Below are positions 1 through 10,771 of a DNA stretch of 64,000 bases, piece by piece. The DNA is from Geotalea toluenoxydans JCM 15764 (lineage in GTDB: Bacteria > Desulfobacterota > Desulfuromonadia > Geobacterales > Geobacteraceae), in assembly GCF_001311985.1 (NCBI RefSeq), contig NZ_BBCJ01000025.1, positions 1 to 64,000 of the forward strand, written 5' to 3'. Position numbers and translations under genes: made by a program. Under the pieces are notes generated by a model. That model did no database searches and was not told the origin of the DNA. It saw nothing but the letters and a program-made list of their open reading frames with translations. Within the stretch, counting starts at the first letter, position 1; each line of letters starts with the position of its first letter.

Positions 1-21
1 GGTGAGGGGTGAGGGGTGAGG
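1..21. repeat. short GTGAGGG tandem repeat at window edge
   Basis: Three tandem GGTGAGG-type units lie at the very start, 40 bases ahead of proS. They are seen directly; the repeat may continue to the left of the window. No function can be assigned. Confidence 0.5.
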
Positions 22-62
22 CGCGTGCCCCATTGTTTTTTTATTGAGAAAGTGAGATTCGT

Positions 63-1775
63 ATGCGTTATTCGCAGTACTTTATTCCGACAGTCAAGGA
101 AACCCCTTCCGATGCGGAGGTCATATCACACCAGCTCATGTTGCGCGGCGGCATGATCCGCAAACTGGCGGCGGGCGTTTACAATTATCTCCCCCTTGGG
201 CTTCGTTCCATCCGCAAGGTGGAAAACATTGTCCGTGAGGAGATGAATCGTGCCGGCGCCATCGAACTGCTGATGCCGACTGTCCAGCCTGCGGAGCTTT
301 GGCAGGAGTCGGGACGCTGGGAGCAGTACGGCAAGGAACTGCTCCGCTTCAGGGACCGCAAGGATACGGAATTCTGTCTCGGACCAACCCACGAAGAGGT
401 CATTACCGATCTGGTGAGGCGCGAGGTAAAGAGCTACCGGCAACTCCCGATCAATCTCTATCAGATACAGGGCAAGTTCCGTGACGAGATCCGCCCCCGT
501 TTCGGCCTCATGCGCGGTCGTGAGTTCATCATGAAAGATGCCTACTCCTTTGACGTGGACGAAAAAGCTGCAGACATCTCCTACGACAAGATGTACCAGG
601 CCTATCGGCGCATCTTCGAGCGCTGTGGACTCAAATTTCGCGCCGTTGAGGCGGACACCGGAAGCATCGGTGGTTCCTGGTCCCACGAGTTCATGGTGCT
701 GGCCGAGTCCGGTGAAGACGCAATTGTCTCCTGCACTGCCTGTGACTATGCAGCCAATGTGGAAAAAGCTGAAGCACGTCAGTCGGCGGTTAGCGAGCAC
801 GCCGATCCCCGCGATCTGGAGAAGGTGGCAACACCCGACAAAAAGAGCATCGAAGAGGTTGCTTCCTTCCTTGCCGTTCACGAGTCATCTCTGGTCAAGA
901 CCCTGGTCCTCCTGGCCGATAATGAGCCGGTGGTGGCGCTTTTGCGGGGTGACCACGAGCTGAATGAGATCAAGTTGAAAAATATCCTCGGCTGTGACAC
1001 CCTTGAGATGGCGGGCGAAGAGGTGGTTGTCAAGGTTACCGGTGCACCGACCGGTTTTGCCGGGCCTGTTGGGTTGAAGGCAAAAATTATTGCCGACCTG
1101 GCCGTCCAGGGAATGAAAAATTTCGTCACCGGTGCCAATGCCAAGGACCTGCACCTGAAAAACGTCAACCTGGGCCGGGATTTCAACGTAACCACCTTTG
1201 CCGATATCCGCAACGTGGTTCTCGGCGATCCTTGCCCACGCTGCGAGAGCGGCACACTGGAGATGTGGCGTGGCATCGAAGTCGGTCACGTCTTCAAACT
1301 GGGCACCAAGTATTCCAAGGCCATGAAGGCAACTTATCTGGACGCTGACGGCAAGGAGCAGATCATCTTCATGGGGTGCTACGGCATCGGCATCGGGCGT
1401 ACCGTTGCCGCCTGCATCGAGCAGAATCACGACGAGAACGGCATTATCTTCCCGCTCCCCATCGCCCCGTTCCATTGCATCATTTCCGCCCTTAATATGA
1501 AGGAAGACGTGGTCAGGGAAGCATCGGAAGCAATATACGGCCAGCTCGCAGCAGCCGGGATTGAAGTGCTGCTGGATGATCGTGACGAGCGGCCCGGCTT
1601 CAAGTTCAAGGATGCCGATCTGATTGGCATTCCCCTGCGCATCGTCGTGGGGAGCAAGAATCTGGCCGACGGGAAGGTGGAGCTCAAATGTCGCCGATCC
1701 GGCGAGGTGGAGTTGCTTTCCATGGCCGATGCCGTGGAAAAAGTAAAAGCCGCAGTTAATACTGCGTTGAAATAG
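63..1775 (+). CDS. proS: prolyl-tRNA synthetase
   Basis: Class II aminoacyl-tRNA synthetase that charges tRNA(Pro) in the cytoplasm. The 570-residue product has the usual length of the long bacterial ProS form. Motif 1 region lies near residues 60-80, motif 2 ([17 protein letters not shown]) near residues 138-155, an inserted editing (YbaK-like) domain spans roughly residues 230-390, and a C-terminal anticodon-binding domain ([18 protein letters not shown]) follows. The start ATG is followed at once by the conserved [13 protein letters not shown]. The frame is intact. The next gene, pyrF, begins 12 bases after the stop, so the two are probably co-transcribed. Identification is secure. Confidence 0.97.
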   Translation: MRYSQYFIPTVKETPSDAEVISHQLMLRGGMIRKLAAGVYNYLPLGLRSIRKVENIVREEMNRAGAIELLMPTVQPAELWQESGRWEQYGKELLRFRDRKDTEFCLGPTHEEVITDLVRREVKSYRQLPINLYQIQGKFRDEIRPRFGLMRGREFIMKDAYSFDVDEKAADISYDKMYQAYRRIFERCGLKFRAVEADTGSIGGSWSHEFMVLAESGEDAIVSCTACDYAANVEKAEARQSAVSEHADPRDLEKVATPDKKSIEEVASFLAVHESSLVKTLVLLADNEPVVALLRGDHELNEIKLKNILGCDTLEMAGEEVVVKVTGAPTGFAGPVGLKAKIIADLAVQGMKNFVTGANAKDLHLKNVNLGRDFNVTTFADIRNVVLGDPCPRCESGTLEMWRGIEVGHVFKLGTKYSKAMKATYLDADGKEQIIFMGCYGIGIGRTVAACIEQNHDENGIIFPLPIAPFHCIISALNMKEDVVREASEAIYGQLAAAGIEVLLDDRDERPGFKFKDADLIGIPLRIVVGSKNLADGKVELKCRRSGEVELLSMADAVEKVKAAVNTALK

Positions 1776-1786
1776 AAGGTGAAGCA

Positions 1787-2506
1787 ATGACCAGAGACGA
1801 AGCACGGGCAAAGATAATTTTCGCCCTTGATGTAAATGAGTTCAGCGATGTTGAGAAATGGGCAGACCTGCTTTCGCCCCATGTGGGGATGTTCAAGGTG
1901 GGAAAGCAGCTTTATACCGCCTGCGGTCCAGCCGTGGTGCGGATGATCCAGAAATACGGCGGCGAGGTGTTTCTAGACCTTAAATATCATGATATTCCCA
2001 ACACCGTGGCCATGGCCTCCCTCGAAGCGGCCCGCATGGGTGTGAAGCTGTTCAATCTCCATGCCCTTGGCGGCTACGAGATGATGGCCAAAACGGTGGA
2101 GACGCTGGATAAGGAATTCAAGGGGGAAGAGCGGGGGAAAGTTCTTGCAGTGACCATTCTCACCTCTTCCAATGAGCAAACCTTGCAAGAGGTCGGGATA
2201 AACCTGCCGGTGCCGGAAATGGTTGTGAAACTTGCATCTCTGGCCAAAAAGGCGGGCATTGACGGCGTAGTCGCTTCTCCCCAGGAGGTGCCGCTGATCC
2301 GTGAAGCCTGCGGCAACGATTTTCTCATCGTTACTCCCGGTGTTCGGCCGGCCTTTGCCGCTGCCGATGATCAGAAAAGGATCATGACACCGGCTGAAGC
2401 AGTGAAAAGCGGTGCCGATTACCTGGTAATCGGGCGGCCTATCGCCGCTGCGCCGAATCCTGCAGAAGCCGCACAAGCCATTGTAGCGGAGATTGTCGCA
2501 GGCTGA
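1787..2506 (+). CDS. pyrF: orotidine 5'-phosphate decarboxylase
   Basis: Decarboxylates OMP to UMP, the last step of pyrimidine synthesis, in the cytoplasm. The 239-residue product has the family length. The catalytic Lys/Asp array sits in FLDLKYHDIPNT (about residues 64-75), and the phosphate-binding loop is near LVIGRPIAAAPNP at the C-terminus. The ATG is preceded by AGGTGA with good spacing. It is packed between proS and rlmB and is probably in the same transcript. The frame is intact. Confidence 0.97.
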   Translation: MTRDEARAKIIFALDVNEFSDVEKWADLLSPHVGMFKVGKQLYTACGPAVVRMIQKYGGEVFLDLKYHDIPNTVAMASLEAARMGVKLFNLHALGGYEMMAKTVETLDKEFKGEERGKVLAVTILTSSNEQTLQEVGINLPVPEMVVKLASLAKKAGIDGVVASPQEVPLIREACGNDFLIVTPGVRPAFAAADDQKRIMTPAEAVKSGADYLVIGRPIAAAPNPAEAAQAIVAEIVAG

Positions 2507-2522
2507 AAGGATCATCGCCACC

Positions 2523-3260
2523 ATGAAAGATGAAATCATATACGGGCTCAACTCGGTTATGGAGGCTCTCCGCGGGAAACGGAGGGCCTTCGAGCTTTTT
2601 GTCGCCAGCGGCAGCAGTGATCGCCGTTTGGAAAAACTTCTCGATCTTGCTGAAGAGAAGAGGGTGCCTGTGCGCCACCGGGACAAGCGGGATATTTCCC
2701 GGCTCTGCGGTACTGATCACCATCAGGGGGTCGCTTTACGGGCAGAACGATTTGCCTATGTGCAACTGGCTGATATACTGGAATCTGAAACGGCCCGCAG
2801 CAACGGCCTGTTGTTGGTTCTGGACGGTGTGCAGGACCCGCACAATCTGGGTGCACTGATTCGCAGTGCGGCCTGTGCCGGAGCCCAGGGAGTGATTATC
2901 CCCAAAGACCGTGCAGTAGGGGTAACAGCGGCAGTTGAAAAAGCTTCGGCCGGCGCCATTGAAACCATTGCGGTTGCAGAGGTGACCAACATCGCCCAGA
3001 CCCTGGATGAGCTGAAAGCTGCCGGATTCTGGATCTACGGAGCAGACGGCGAATCACCCATCTCTATCTTCGAACAGAAATTGACCGGAGCCGTGGCGCT
3101 GGTCATCGGCAGCGAAGGGGAGGGGATCAGGCCGCTGGTAAAGAAGAGATGTGACATCCTGGTGTCGATTCCGCTTAAAGGGGGCGTCAACTCCCTCAAT
3201 GCCTCGGTTGCCGGAGGGATCATGCTCTTCGAAGTGGTGCGGCAGCGGGATAAAAAATAA
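2523..3260 (+). CDS. rlmB: 23S rRNA 2'-O-ribose methyltransferase RlmB (TrmH/SpoU family)
   Basis: SPOUT-class methyltransferase of the RlmB/TrmH group, expected to methylate guanosine 2251 of 23S rRNA. The N-terminal substrate-binding domain (YGLNSVMEAL) is followed by the three SPOUT motifs: NLGALIRSAACAGAQG, IGSEGEGIRPL and IPLKGGVNSLNASVA, which form the knotted SAM site. I chose ATG 2523 because AAAGGA lies about 11 bases upstream; an in-frame TTG at 2493 would overlap pyrF and has no ribosome site. The product is 245 residues, normal for RlmB. A different SpoU-family target cannot be excluded from sequence alone. Confidence 0.92.
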   Translation: MKDEIIYGLNSVMEALRGKRRAFELFVASGSSDRRLEKLLDLAEEKRVPVRHRDKRDISRLCGTDHHQGVALRAERFAYVQLADILESETARSNGLLLVLDGVQDPHNLGALIRSAACAGAQGVIIPKDRAVGVTAAVEKASAGAIETIAVAEVTNIAQTLDELKAAGFWIYGADGESPISIFEQKLTGAVALVIGSEGEGIRPLVKKRCDILVSIPLKGGVNSLNASVAGGIMLFEVVRQRDKK

Positions 3261-3318
3261 ATTTTCAAATTATTCCATTGACAGCAAGTGTCTGGTTAGG
3301 GTATAAATAACAAGTTAA

Positions 3319-3395
<77 letters not shown>

Positions 3396-3405
3396 AATAA
3401 ATTTC

Positions 3406-3440
3406 AGGGACTTGCGTGAAAAGCGCAAGTCCCTTTTTTT
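3406..3440 (+). terminator. rho-independent terminator after tRNA-fMet
   Basis: Stem GGGACTTGCG (3407-3416) pairs with CGCAAGTCCC (3424-3433) around a 7-base loop, followed by seven T. It lies 11 bases after the tRNA. Confidence 0.93.
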
Positions 3441-3929
3441 GTGTGCGCCCGGCAGGGCGCGTGGCTTCATTCGCGTCATGTCCTATGGGCAGAGGTTCGC
3501 CCATAGTATTTCTTGTGAAGATAATGTTACAGCAAGAACCAAATGGCAGATGCAATGCTTTTGATGATCCAGCCGAAGACAAGGTTACGCCCCAACGGAG
3601 AATTTCATCATTTGATAAAAGATGACGGGAACCGGGGGCCTGTTTTAAAAATAATAAAACTTCGAATGATGATCTTTTCGCTCCTCTAATCCTTCCCCAC
3701 CTTCGTTTTTTCCTGGGCGTGTGCGCTTACAACTAGTTTGAATTTCATTATTTTTGCAATTTCTCCCTCCGTTGGCAGTTCTTTCTCCCTGTGGCCCTCC
3801 TAAATTTATTCATAAAATAAAATAACATTCAAATCTCATCTAATAATTTAAGTCTCCGGCATAATGGGTTGTTATATAAGAGGATTGAATCCTGCTTTAA
3901 TGGGACAGATTTGGTTGGGTGAAAAATAA
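3441..3929. other. AT-rich intergenic gap between core genes and the bbs region
   Basis: No convincing gene is visible here. Short open frames lack ribosome sites and family resemblance. I found no repeat of the tRNA 3' end, no integrase, and no RNA motif. The downstream part (3930-4135) holds the bbs promoter and leader. Confidence 0.6.
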
Positions 3930-3955
3930 AAACAGTGTTTGGCATATTAAGTGCT
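3930..3955 (+). promoter_or_regulatory. sigma-54 promoter of the bbs operon with abutting palindrome
   Basis: TGGCAT (3940-3945), six bases, then TGCT (3952-3955) places GG and GC exactly 12 bases apart, as in -24/-12 sigma-54 promoters. The palindrome AAACAGTGTTT (3930-3940) ends on the first base of the -24 box. The same arrangement occurs before both bssD genes, which supports a real promoter. It lies about 180 bases before bbsE, implying a long leader. Confidence 0.75.
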
Positions 3956-4135
3956 TATGTTGTGGTAATTCACAAGTATACGAACCTATTGCCCGGCAAT
4001 TACAGGGTTATTCGCTGAAAAAGTTTCATAGAACTATGATTTATATTATGGAATCGAAATTTGGACACCGTGTCGTGTTTATTTTCGGGCAAAGAGCTGC
4101 CGGCAGAGCCGACATTGGCTGAAGGAGAAGAGAGA

Positions 4136-5372
4136 GTGTGTGAAACAAGCTCATTATCAGAATTAAGAATACTGGATTTCACCGGTGAGCTTGGTCCTTA
4201 TGCGGCAAAGCTCTATGCGGGCCTTGGGGCAGATGTCATCCATGTGGAGCCGATCACCGGAGATCCGTTGCGTTCCATCGGCCCCTTCTATGAAAACCTG
4301 CCTGGAATCGAAAGAAGCCTGCAGTTCATCTATTACAACGCCGGCAAGAGGGGAATGGCGCTGGATTTGAACAAAGAGAAGGGCAGGGAGGTTTTTGTTG
4401 AACTGTGCAAGGGGGCTGATCTGTTGTTCGAGAGCTTCACCCCCGGTTATCTGGACAATCTGGGTCTTTCATATGATGTCCTGAGTGCTGCCAATCCCAA
4501 GCTGGTACAGACCTCAATCACCCCGTTCGGTTCCTTCGGACCGTACAGCGCATATCCCGGATCTGATCTGACCTGCTCGGCACTTGGCGGTTTTCTGTAT
4601 CTGGCCGGTATAGAGAACGACAAGCCGGTTAGAGCCTGTGACAATCAGTCGTACAGAATGGCGGAAGTTTACGCGGCGGTCGGCAGTTCGATTGCCGCGC
4701 TGTTCGCTCAAAGAACCGGAATTGGCCAATTTGTCGATGTGTCCTGCATGGAGGCGGTCGGGATGGCCCTCGAGACTGCGCCCAGTGCTGGGACCTTGAG
4801 GGGACCCTGAGACGGGGCAGAGGCAAAGAGGCCGGATCTGCAACAATCCATCCCTGCAAGGACGGCTTTGTGGCGATCGTCGCCATTATGGGCAGGAACA
4901 AGGCATGTGGGAGCCTTTCGTACAATGGATGAAGGATGAAAACGTTGAAGAGTGGGAAGTTTTTGACAACGATCACTGGATCGAGCAGGCATATCGGGAA
5001 TCCAGGGAAGCATACGGAATGTTCTGTCATGTATTCGAACGCTTCACGATGCAACATACCAAACAATATCTCTATGATGCCGGGCAGGCGCACAAAGTCG
5101 CAATCAGTCCTGTCAGCAACGGCAAAGACCTCCTGGAGAATCCCCAGCTGATCCACCACGACTTCTGGAAGAGTTTGAACCATGAACCCGTTGGTGGAGA
5201 AGTGGTCTGTCCCGGCCCCCCTTACGTGTTCGGGAATCTGAAATGGCGTCTGGGTGATACCGTTCCCGTTTTCGGCCAGCACACGGCCGAAATACTTGGC
5301 GAATGCGGCTATAGCTCTGATGAAATTGAGGCGCTTGCAAAAGAGGGGGTTGTCCATGTTGCAAAATCTTAA
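4136..5372 (+). CDS. bbsE: benzylsuccinate CoA-transferase subunit BbsE (two frameshifts)
   Basis: Family III (CaiB/BaiF) CoA-transferase subunit; with BbsF it moves CoA from succinyl-CoA to (R)-benzylsuccinate. I place the start at GTG 4136, eight bases after AGGAG. The N-terminal Rossmann part ([20 protein letters not shown]) is typical, and the Asp of [10 protein letters not shown] is at residue 169, the position of the catalytic Asp in this family. The reading frame breaks near 4805 and again near 4903 (one A missing from AAGGCATG); the joined product is about 412 residues, the family length. The last 17 bases overlap bbsF. The frame breaks are probably sequence errors, but a pseudogene cannot be excluded. 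Confidence 0.85.
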
Positions 5373-6584
5373 GAAAGCCCTTGAAGGTATTGTGGTGTGC
5401 GACTTTTCCTGGGTGGGTGCCGGTCCCATTGCGACCAACGTCCTGGGGCAATGCGGCGCAGAGGTTATCAAGATAGAGAGCAAGAGCCGGCCGGACCTCC
5501 TGAGAACAGGGGGACCGTTCAAGGACGGGATCGGCGAGGGGCTGGAGCGTAGCGGCTATTTTGCCAACCGCAATCCCAACAAAAAGGGCATCGCCCTGGA
5601 CATGAGTCACCCCAAGGCCCGGGCAGTTGCCGTACGGCTGATCAAAAAGAGCGACATCATCATCAACAACTTTCGCGTGGGACAGATGGAGAAGTGGAAC
5701 CTGGGGTGGGAGGACGTCAAAAAAATCAACCCGAGGATCATCTACGTAACCATGAGTCTGCAGGGTGACAGCGGGCCGCAAAAGAGCTACATGGGATTCG
5801 GGGTAAACCTGAATGCCCTGTGCGGCCTGACCGCCAGGACATGTTTCCCCGGCGAGAGGCCCTTTGGAACCGGCACCAACTATACGGACCATGTCATGGC
5901 GCCCAGCCACACTCTGTTCGGCATCATGCCGCCCTGCTCGATCGTGAGAAGACAGGGAAAGGACAGACGATAGCCATTTCCCAGCTGAAATCCGCCATCA
6001 GCATGGCGCCCACCAGTGTGATGGCCTATGCGGCCAATGGAGATACTCTGGGCCCGGCGGGGCTCGGCGATCCCCATGCAGCACCCCATGGATTATACAC
6101 TACTCTCGGTTACCGGAAATGGATTGCCATTGCCGTGTTCAGTGAAGATGAATGGCGAGCGCTCAAGAAAGTAATGGGCAACCCCGCCTGGACTGAGGAT
6201 GTGAAGTTCACCTCCCTGCAGAGCCGCAAGGAAAACGAGGTGGAACTGAACGACTGGATCGAAGATTGGACCAGAGGACAGCACGCGGACCAGCTCATGG
6301 CCGAACTGCTGCAAAACGGCGTCAGAGCAGGGGTAGTCAACGATGCCCGCGGGGCCATCGAAGACAAGCACCTGCGGCAGCGAGAATTCTGGTCATACCT
6401 GGACCATCCGGTAATGGGGCGCACCCTGTACAACAGGGCCCCGATCCGCCTGACCAAGACCCCGCTACGGATGGAAACGGCAGCCCCCCTCCTGGGCCAG
6501 CACACCAATGAGGTACTGAAGGGGATGCTCGACTATACGGACGAAGAGATCGCGACGCTCACCGAGGAAAAGGTGCTCGTGTAG
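5356..6584 (+). CDS. bbsF: benzylsuccinate CoA-transferase subunit BbsF (one frameshift)
   Basis: Second family III CoA-transferase subunit, partner of BbsE. It opens with [16 protein letters not shown] and keeps the Asp of TNYTDHVMA near residue 177 as the likely catalytic carboxylate, followed by the conserved [11 protein letters not shown] region. The frame breaks near 5930, between HTLFGIM and [10 protein letters not shown]; joined length is about 409 residues. ATG 5356 overlaps the bbsE end, suggesting translational coupling. The next gene, bbsG, is separated by a 237-base gap containing a palindromic repeat. Confidence 0.87.
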
Positions 6585-6646
6585 CTGCCTTCAACCTCAA
6601 TGCGTGACGCGGCACGCAGATTACGCCCCGTAGGGGAAGATTGCCG

Positions 6647-6753
6647 GTAGCCCGGCGATTCATCGCCGGGATTAAAACGATAGGTTCTTTCGTCACGTAC
6701 GTGACTGAAGGATTAATCCTATCCCCACACCGGGGGATGAATCCCCCGGCTAC
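6647..6753. repeat. REP/MITE-like palindromic element
   Basis: The element begins GTAGCC and ends GGCTAC, forming terminal inverted repeats. Each end is itself a perfect hairpin: CCCGGCGAT-TC-ATCGCCGGG and CCGGGGGAT-GA-ATCCCCCGG. The middle holds the 14-base palindrome GTCACGTACGTGAC. No coding content is seen. It lies inside the bbs operon, between bbsF and bbsG, where it could alter message stability. Confidence 0.75.
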
Positions 6754-6821
6754 AGACATTCTGTCCCACTGGGACGAAACCAAATGTGACAAAGCAGAAC
6801 TAAACCATCAGGAGAACAAGA

Positions 6822-8054
6822 ATGGATTTCAGCATACCCGAAGAATACATGATGCTCAAAGAATCGATGCGGGAGTTCGTGAAACGTGAACTGATGCCGC
6901 TGGAAAAGACGCTCCTGGAGCGTGAACTTTCCCTCTGGACCCAGCCCGGCCACCTTATCCCTGACGAGGATCACAAACGGCTTTTGCAGAAGACAAAGGA
7001 CCTCGGCTTCTGGGGTCTTGAGGTGGATGAGGAGTTCGGCGGCCAGGGGCTGGGGATGCTGGCCAAGACCCTGGTGGTGGAGGAACTTTCCAAGAGCCTG
7101 GTCGGTTTCTCCAACCACGGCTTCACCCTTCCGCCGGACGCCCCCAACCTGTACTACCTGCACGATTGCTGCGGTCCCAGGCAGCGGGAAAAGTACTTCG
7201 TACCATACTGCAACGGCGAGGTCGACTCAGCCATGGCCTGTACCGAACCGGGAGCCGGATCGGACGTGAGCGGCTTGAAGACCAAAGCGGTGAAGAAGGG
7301 TAACAAGTGGGTCATCAACGGCACCAAGACCTTCATCAGCAAATGTGACTATGACAACGTCTTCTTCATCGTCATCGCGGTCACCGATCCCAGCGCGGCG
7401 AGCAAAGACCGGTTTACGGCCTTTCTCATCGACCGGGAGCATCCGGGGGTACGGATCGGCAAGGAGATTCCGGTTATCGGGCCGATGCCGACCTGGGACC
7501 TGATCCTTGAGGAAGTGGAGGTGGATGACGACGCCATTCTCGGCGAGGTGGGCAAGGCGTTCATCCCGCTGCAGAACCGATTCGGCGTGCGCCGCATCGA
7601 GCTGGCCTCCAGCTGTACCGGTATGGCGGAGCGGCTGATCCAGATGATGATCGACCAAGCCAACACCCGCGTCACCTTCGGCCAACCGCTGGCGGACCGG
7701 GGCACCATCCAGAACTGGATCGCCGACTCCACCATGGAGTTGGAACAGGTCCGCTTGCTGCTCTACTACGCAGCCTGGAAATCGGATCAGGGGCACAAGG
7801 ACCTGCGGATCGAAGGGGCGAGCGTCAAGGTGGCAGCGACAGAAATGCTGACCAGGGTGGCTGACCGGGCGATCCAGATCCATGGGGGTGTGGGGGTTTC
7901 ACACGAACTGGGGATCGAATATGTCGCCCGGCATGTGCGGCTGTGGCGCATCCTGGAAGGCCCTTCCGAAGTCCACCGGTGGCTGATCGCCCGGCAGCTC
8001 TTGAAGGAGAAGAAGCCTTACAATCCCTTCATCGTTGCCAGTGATGAAGGGTAG
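6822..8054 (+). CDS. bbsG: (R)-benzylsuccinyl-CoA dehydrogenase
   Basis: Acyl-CoA dehydrogenase of 410 residues that oxidises benzylsuccinyl-CoA to E-phenylitaconyl-CoA, passing electrons to Etf. The FAD/substrate motif ACTEPGAGSDVSG is near residues 140-152, and the C-terminal IQIHGGVGVSHELG lies near residues 350-363. The Glu of ILEGPSEVHRW (about residue 379) aligns with the catalytic base of medium-chain dehydrogenases. AGGAG precedes the ATG. The frame is intact. Its place between the CoA-transferase and hydratase genes and the nearby etfBA support this assignment over a general fatty acyl-CoA dehydrogenase. Confidence 0.92.
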   Translation: MDFSIPEEYMMLKESMREFVKRELMPLEKTLLERELSLWTQPGHLIPDEDHKRLLQKTKDLGFWGLEVDEEFGGQGLGMLAKTLVVEELSKSLVGFSNHGFTLPPDAPNLYYLHDCCGPRQREKYFVPYCNGEVDSAMACTEPGAGSDVSGLKTKAVKKGNKWVINGTKTFISKCDYDNVFFIVIAVTDPSAASKDRFTAFLIDREHPGVRIGKEIPVIGPMPTWDLILEEVEVDDDAILGEVGKAFIPLQNRFGVRRIELASSCTGMAERLIQMMIDQANTRVTFGQPLADRGTIQNWIADSTMELEQVRLLLYYAAWKSDQGHKDLRIEGASVKVAATEMLTRVADRAIQIHGGVGVSHELGIEYVARHVRLWRILEGPSEVHRWLIARQLLKEKKPYNPFIVASDEG

Positions 8055-8082
8055 GCCGAGTTACGAGCTACAGCGGCGTTTC

Positions 8083-8118
8083 CCCCTCTCCCTAGCCCTC
8101 TCCCACCAGGGAGAGGGG
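8083..8118. repeat. CCCCTCTCCCT hairpin repeat
   Basis: Perfect 11-bp inverted repeat CCCCTCTCCCT (8083-8093) and AGGGAGAGGGG (8108-8118) between bbsG and bbsH. A similar hairpin occurs at 47360-47383, so it looks like a dispersed intergenic repeat and not a gene-specific terminator; there is no T tract. Confidence 0.65.
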
Positions 8119-8217
8119 ATCTTACCTTCCCTTATTTCGATGGGAGGGGCTGGGGGGGTGCAAGAGACTGATCATAAGCACGAACGTTAAGGACACTGAT
8201 CGATAAAGGAGAAAGCA

Positions 8218-8987
8218 ATGGGAGTTGATTTCGTAACAGAGGGGAATGTGGCCTATATCACCCTGAACCGGCCCGATGCCATGAATTCACTGGACCGGAA
8301 GGGCTGGTGCGGCTGGCGGAGATCTGGGGCGAGGTGAAGAGCAATCCGGATATCCGCGTTGCGGTACTGACCGGCGCCGGGGAGAAGGCATTCTGCACCG
8401 GCACCGACATGAAGAAGTCGAAGGTGCCGGACGAATGCATGGCCGCCCTCTACTACAAGGAGGGACAGCCGATTATCCCGCACATGAAGATGTGGAAGCC
8501 GATCATCGCCTGTATCAACGGTTACGCCATTGGCGGTGGTCTGGAAATGGCCCTGGCGTGTGACCTGCGGATCTGCAGCACTACGGCCAAGTTCGGCCTG
8601 ACGGAAACCAAGGTGGCGAGCCTTGCCGGACTGAACGGGACCCAGTGCCTGCCGCGGGCCATTCCCCAGGCGGTGGCCATGAAGATGCTTCTGACCGGCG
8701 AAATGATCGACGCCGCCGAGGCGCACCGGGTCGGTCTGGTGAGCGATGTTGCCGAACCTGACCAGCTGATGGCGCTGGCCAGGAAATATGCGGAAAAAAT
8801 CGCAGGCAACGCACCCCTGAGCGTCATGGCTGCCAAACAGGCGGCAGTGATGGGGATGGACATGCCGCTCCCCCATGCCATCGACTTCTCGTACCTGTTG
8901 TGGGGAATCCTGCGGGATACGGAAGACCGGAAAGAGGGATTCACCGCCTTTGCCGAGAAGCGGGCGCCCCAGTATCGGGGGCGGTAG
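8218..8987 (+). CDS. bbsH: E-phenylitaconyl-CoA hydratase (one frameshift)
   Basis: Crotonase-fold hydratase that adds water to phenylitaconyl-CoA in the benzylsuccinate beta-oxidation. The ATG follows AAAGGAGAAAG. The N-terminus (VAYITLNRPDAMNSLD) is followed by a frame break near 8297, after which the crotonase signature continues: oxyanion-hole regions AFCTGTD and NGYAIGGGLEMALACDLRI, and FGLTETKVASLAGLNG where the acid/base residues lie. Joined length is about 256 residues, normal for the fold. Its order after bbsG and before etfB fits the pathway. Confidence 0.87.
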
Positions 8988-9064
8988 TAGTACGGCAGAA
9001 AAGTCCCCCTTTGAAAAGGTAGTAGTTTGATGTTGACGTAACCCGCGCTTTGAAATCCCCCCCG

Positions 9065-9085
9065 CCCCCCTTTCATAAAGGGGGG
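9065..9085. repeat. CCCCCCTTT/AAAGGGGGG hairpin
   Basis: Perfect 9-bp inverted repeat around CAT between bbsH and etfB. The same type of C-run/G-run hairpin recurs near 63695-63765, so it is a dispersed intergenic repeat in this genome. Confidence 0.6.
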
Positions 9086-9133
9086 AGTGATCGTTACAAA
9101 GGTGGCAAATTCAGCAAAGTCAGGAGCCAAATT

Positions 9134-9888
9134 ATGCACATAGTCGTCTTGGCAAAGGTAGTCCCCGATTACGAAGTCCCTTCGGCGGACTTCGAACTGG
9201 TGGAGAACAGGGCCCATCCCCGTTATACGCGCATGATCGGCCTGTATGATGAGAACGCCGTCGAGGTGGGGGTGCAGCTGAAGGAGAAGCTCGGGGCGGA
9301 TCTGACCATTGTCTCCTATGGGCTCAGTGACGACGTGCAGTTCCTCAGAAAGGCGCTGGCCATGGGTGCGGACAAGGTGGTCCTGGTGGAGGGGAATTCG
9401 GACGATCCCTACGTGATCGCCGCCAACCTGAAGGATGCCATCGACCGGCAGGGGAACGTGGACCTGGTCCTGGCGGGTCGCCAGTCCTCAGACATGGACC
9501 GGGGTGTCGTTCCGGGGGTGCTGGCCGGCATGCTCGACCTCCCCTTTGTCCCCCAGGCCTGCAGCGCTGAGTCCGTGGACGGCGGATGGAAAATCGCCAG
9601 ATAACCGAAAACGGCAAGCGGCTCTTGAAGCTCTCCGGCAAGGGGGTGCTCTCCATCACCAGCGTCCCGGAGAACGTCCCCCGGATACCGGCGGTGAAGT
9701 CGATTTTTGCGGCCAAGAAGAAGCCGGTGGAAAAGCTGGCCGAGATAGGGACTCGGAAGATGAGCATTTCCGAACTATCGGTGTCCATCCCCAAGGTGGA
9801 GTCCAACTGCGAACAGATACCGGCCGATGACATGGACGAGGCTGTCCGTCAGCTACTGAGAAGGCTCAAGGAGGAGCGGTACCTATGA
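9134..9888 (+). CDS. etfB: electron transfer flavoprotein beta subunit (one frameshift)
   Basis: Small subunit of the flavoprotein expected to take electrons from BbsG. ATG 9134 follows AGGAG. MHIVVLAKVVPD, the ALAMGADKVVLV region and AGRQSSDMDRGVVPG are typical of EtfB nucleotide binding. The frame breaks near 9597, and the second part (ENVPRIPAVKSIFAAKKKP) carries the C-terminal EtfB region. Joined length is about 251 residues. The stop overlaps the etfA start by four bases. Confidence 0.88.
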
Positions 9889-10770
9889 AAACTCTGATCA
9901 TCGAAACCGCCAATGCCAAGCTCCTCGGGGAGCTGGTAACCGCAGCAAGGATCTTCAGCCCGACCCCCGATGTGGTCGTGCTGGGAGCAGGCGAGCTTCC
10001 GGGGAGCTACGGCAAGGGGTATCGGGTTCCCGACACCCTGGGGGCGAACCTGGGAACGGGGCTTGCCGACCTCATCAAGAGCGAGGGATACGAATTGATC
10101 CTCCTCAGCGCGACGGCCATCGGCAGCGGTCTGGCCGGTCCCCTGGCGGTCAGCCTGGGTGCGCCGATCCTTTCCGAGGTCACCGCCATTACCCCTGATC
10201 TCACCATCGAGCGGTCACTCTACGGCTCCAAAGCTGTTGCCCGCTACAAGGTGGAGTCGGGTCCGCTGGTCCTGACCATCAAGCGCAAATATTTCGAGGC
10301 AGTAGTCCTGGAAGGTACGACGCGACCGTAGATCTGCCTGCCGGACCCAGAGGATCGCCCTTTTGGAAGAAATCGACGAGGAGCGCCAGGGGGTTCCCCT
10401 GGAAGACGCGGAGGTGATCGTTACCGGCGGCAGGGGAATCGGCAGCGGCGACAACTTTGCCATTCTGAACGATATGGCCGGCCTCTTGAACGGGGCGGTC
10501 GGGGCATCCCGGGGGGCGGTGGACGAGGGGTGGATGCCCCCCGGCGCCCAGATCGGACAGACCGGCAAAATCGTGGCGCCCAACGTCTATTTCGCCGTCG
10601 GCGTCTCTGGAGCGAGCCAGCATCTGGCAGGCATCTCAAACGCTAAGTGCGTCGTCGCCATCAACAAGGATAATGAGGCGAATATATTTAAACGGGCCCG
10701 GTTCGGCATTGTGGGGGACTACAAAAAGGCGGTGCCTGCCCTGATCAACGCCCTCAAGGAGAGTGCCTGA
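9885..10770 (+). CDS. etfA: electron transfer flavoprotein alpha subunit (frameshift)
   Basis: FAD-binding subunit of Etf, partner of the upstream etfB. The N-terminal domain (residues 1-145) is followed by one or two frame breaks at 10320-10350. The C-terminal FAD domain is then clear: IVTGGRGIGSGDNF, GWMPPGAQIGQTGKIVAP, VSGASQHLAGISN and VVAINKDNEANIF are the canonical EtfA signature. Joined length is about 295 residues. ATGA-type overlap with etfB points to coupling. The order etfB-etfA-FeS oxidoreductase forms a complete electron path from BbsG to quinone. Confidence 0.88.
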
Positions 10771-10771
10771 T

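Noticed and set aside
3919-4122. Small plus-strand frame before bbsE
   Set aside because: It starts across the sigma-54 promoter, lacks a ribosome site and resembles nothing known.
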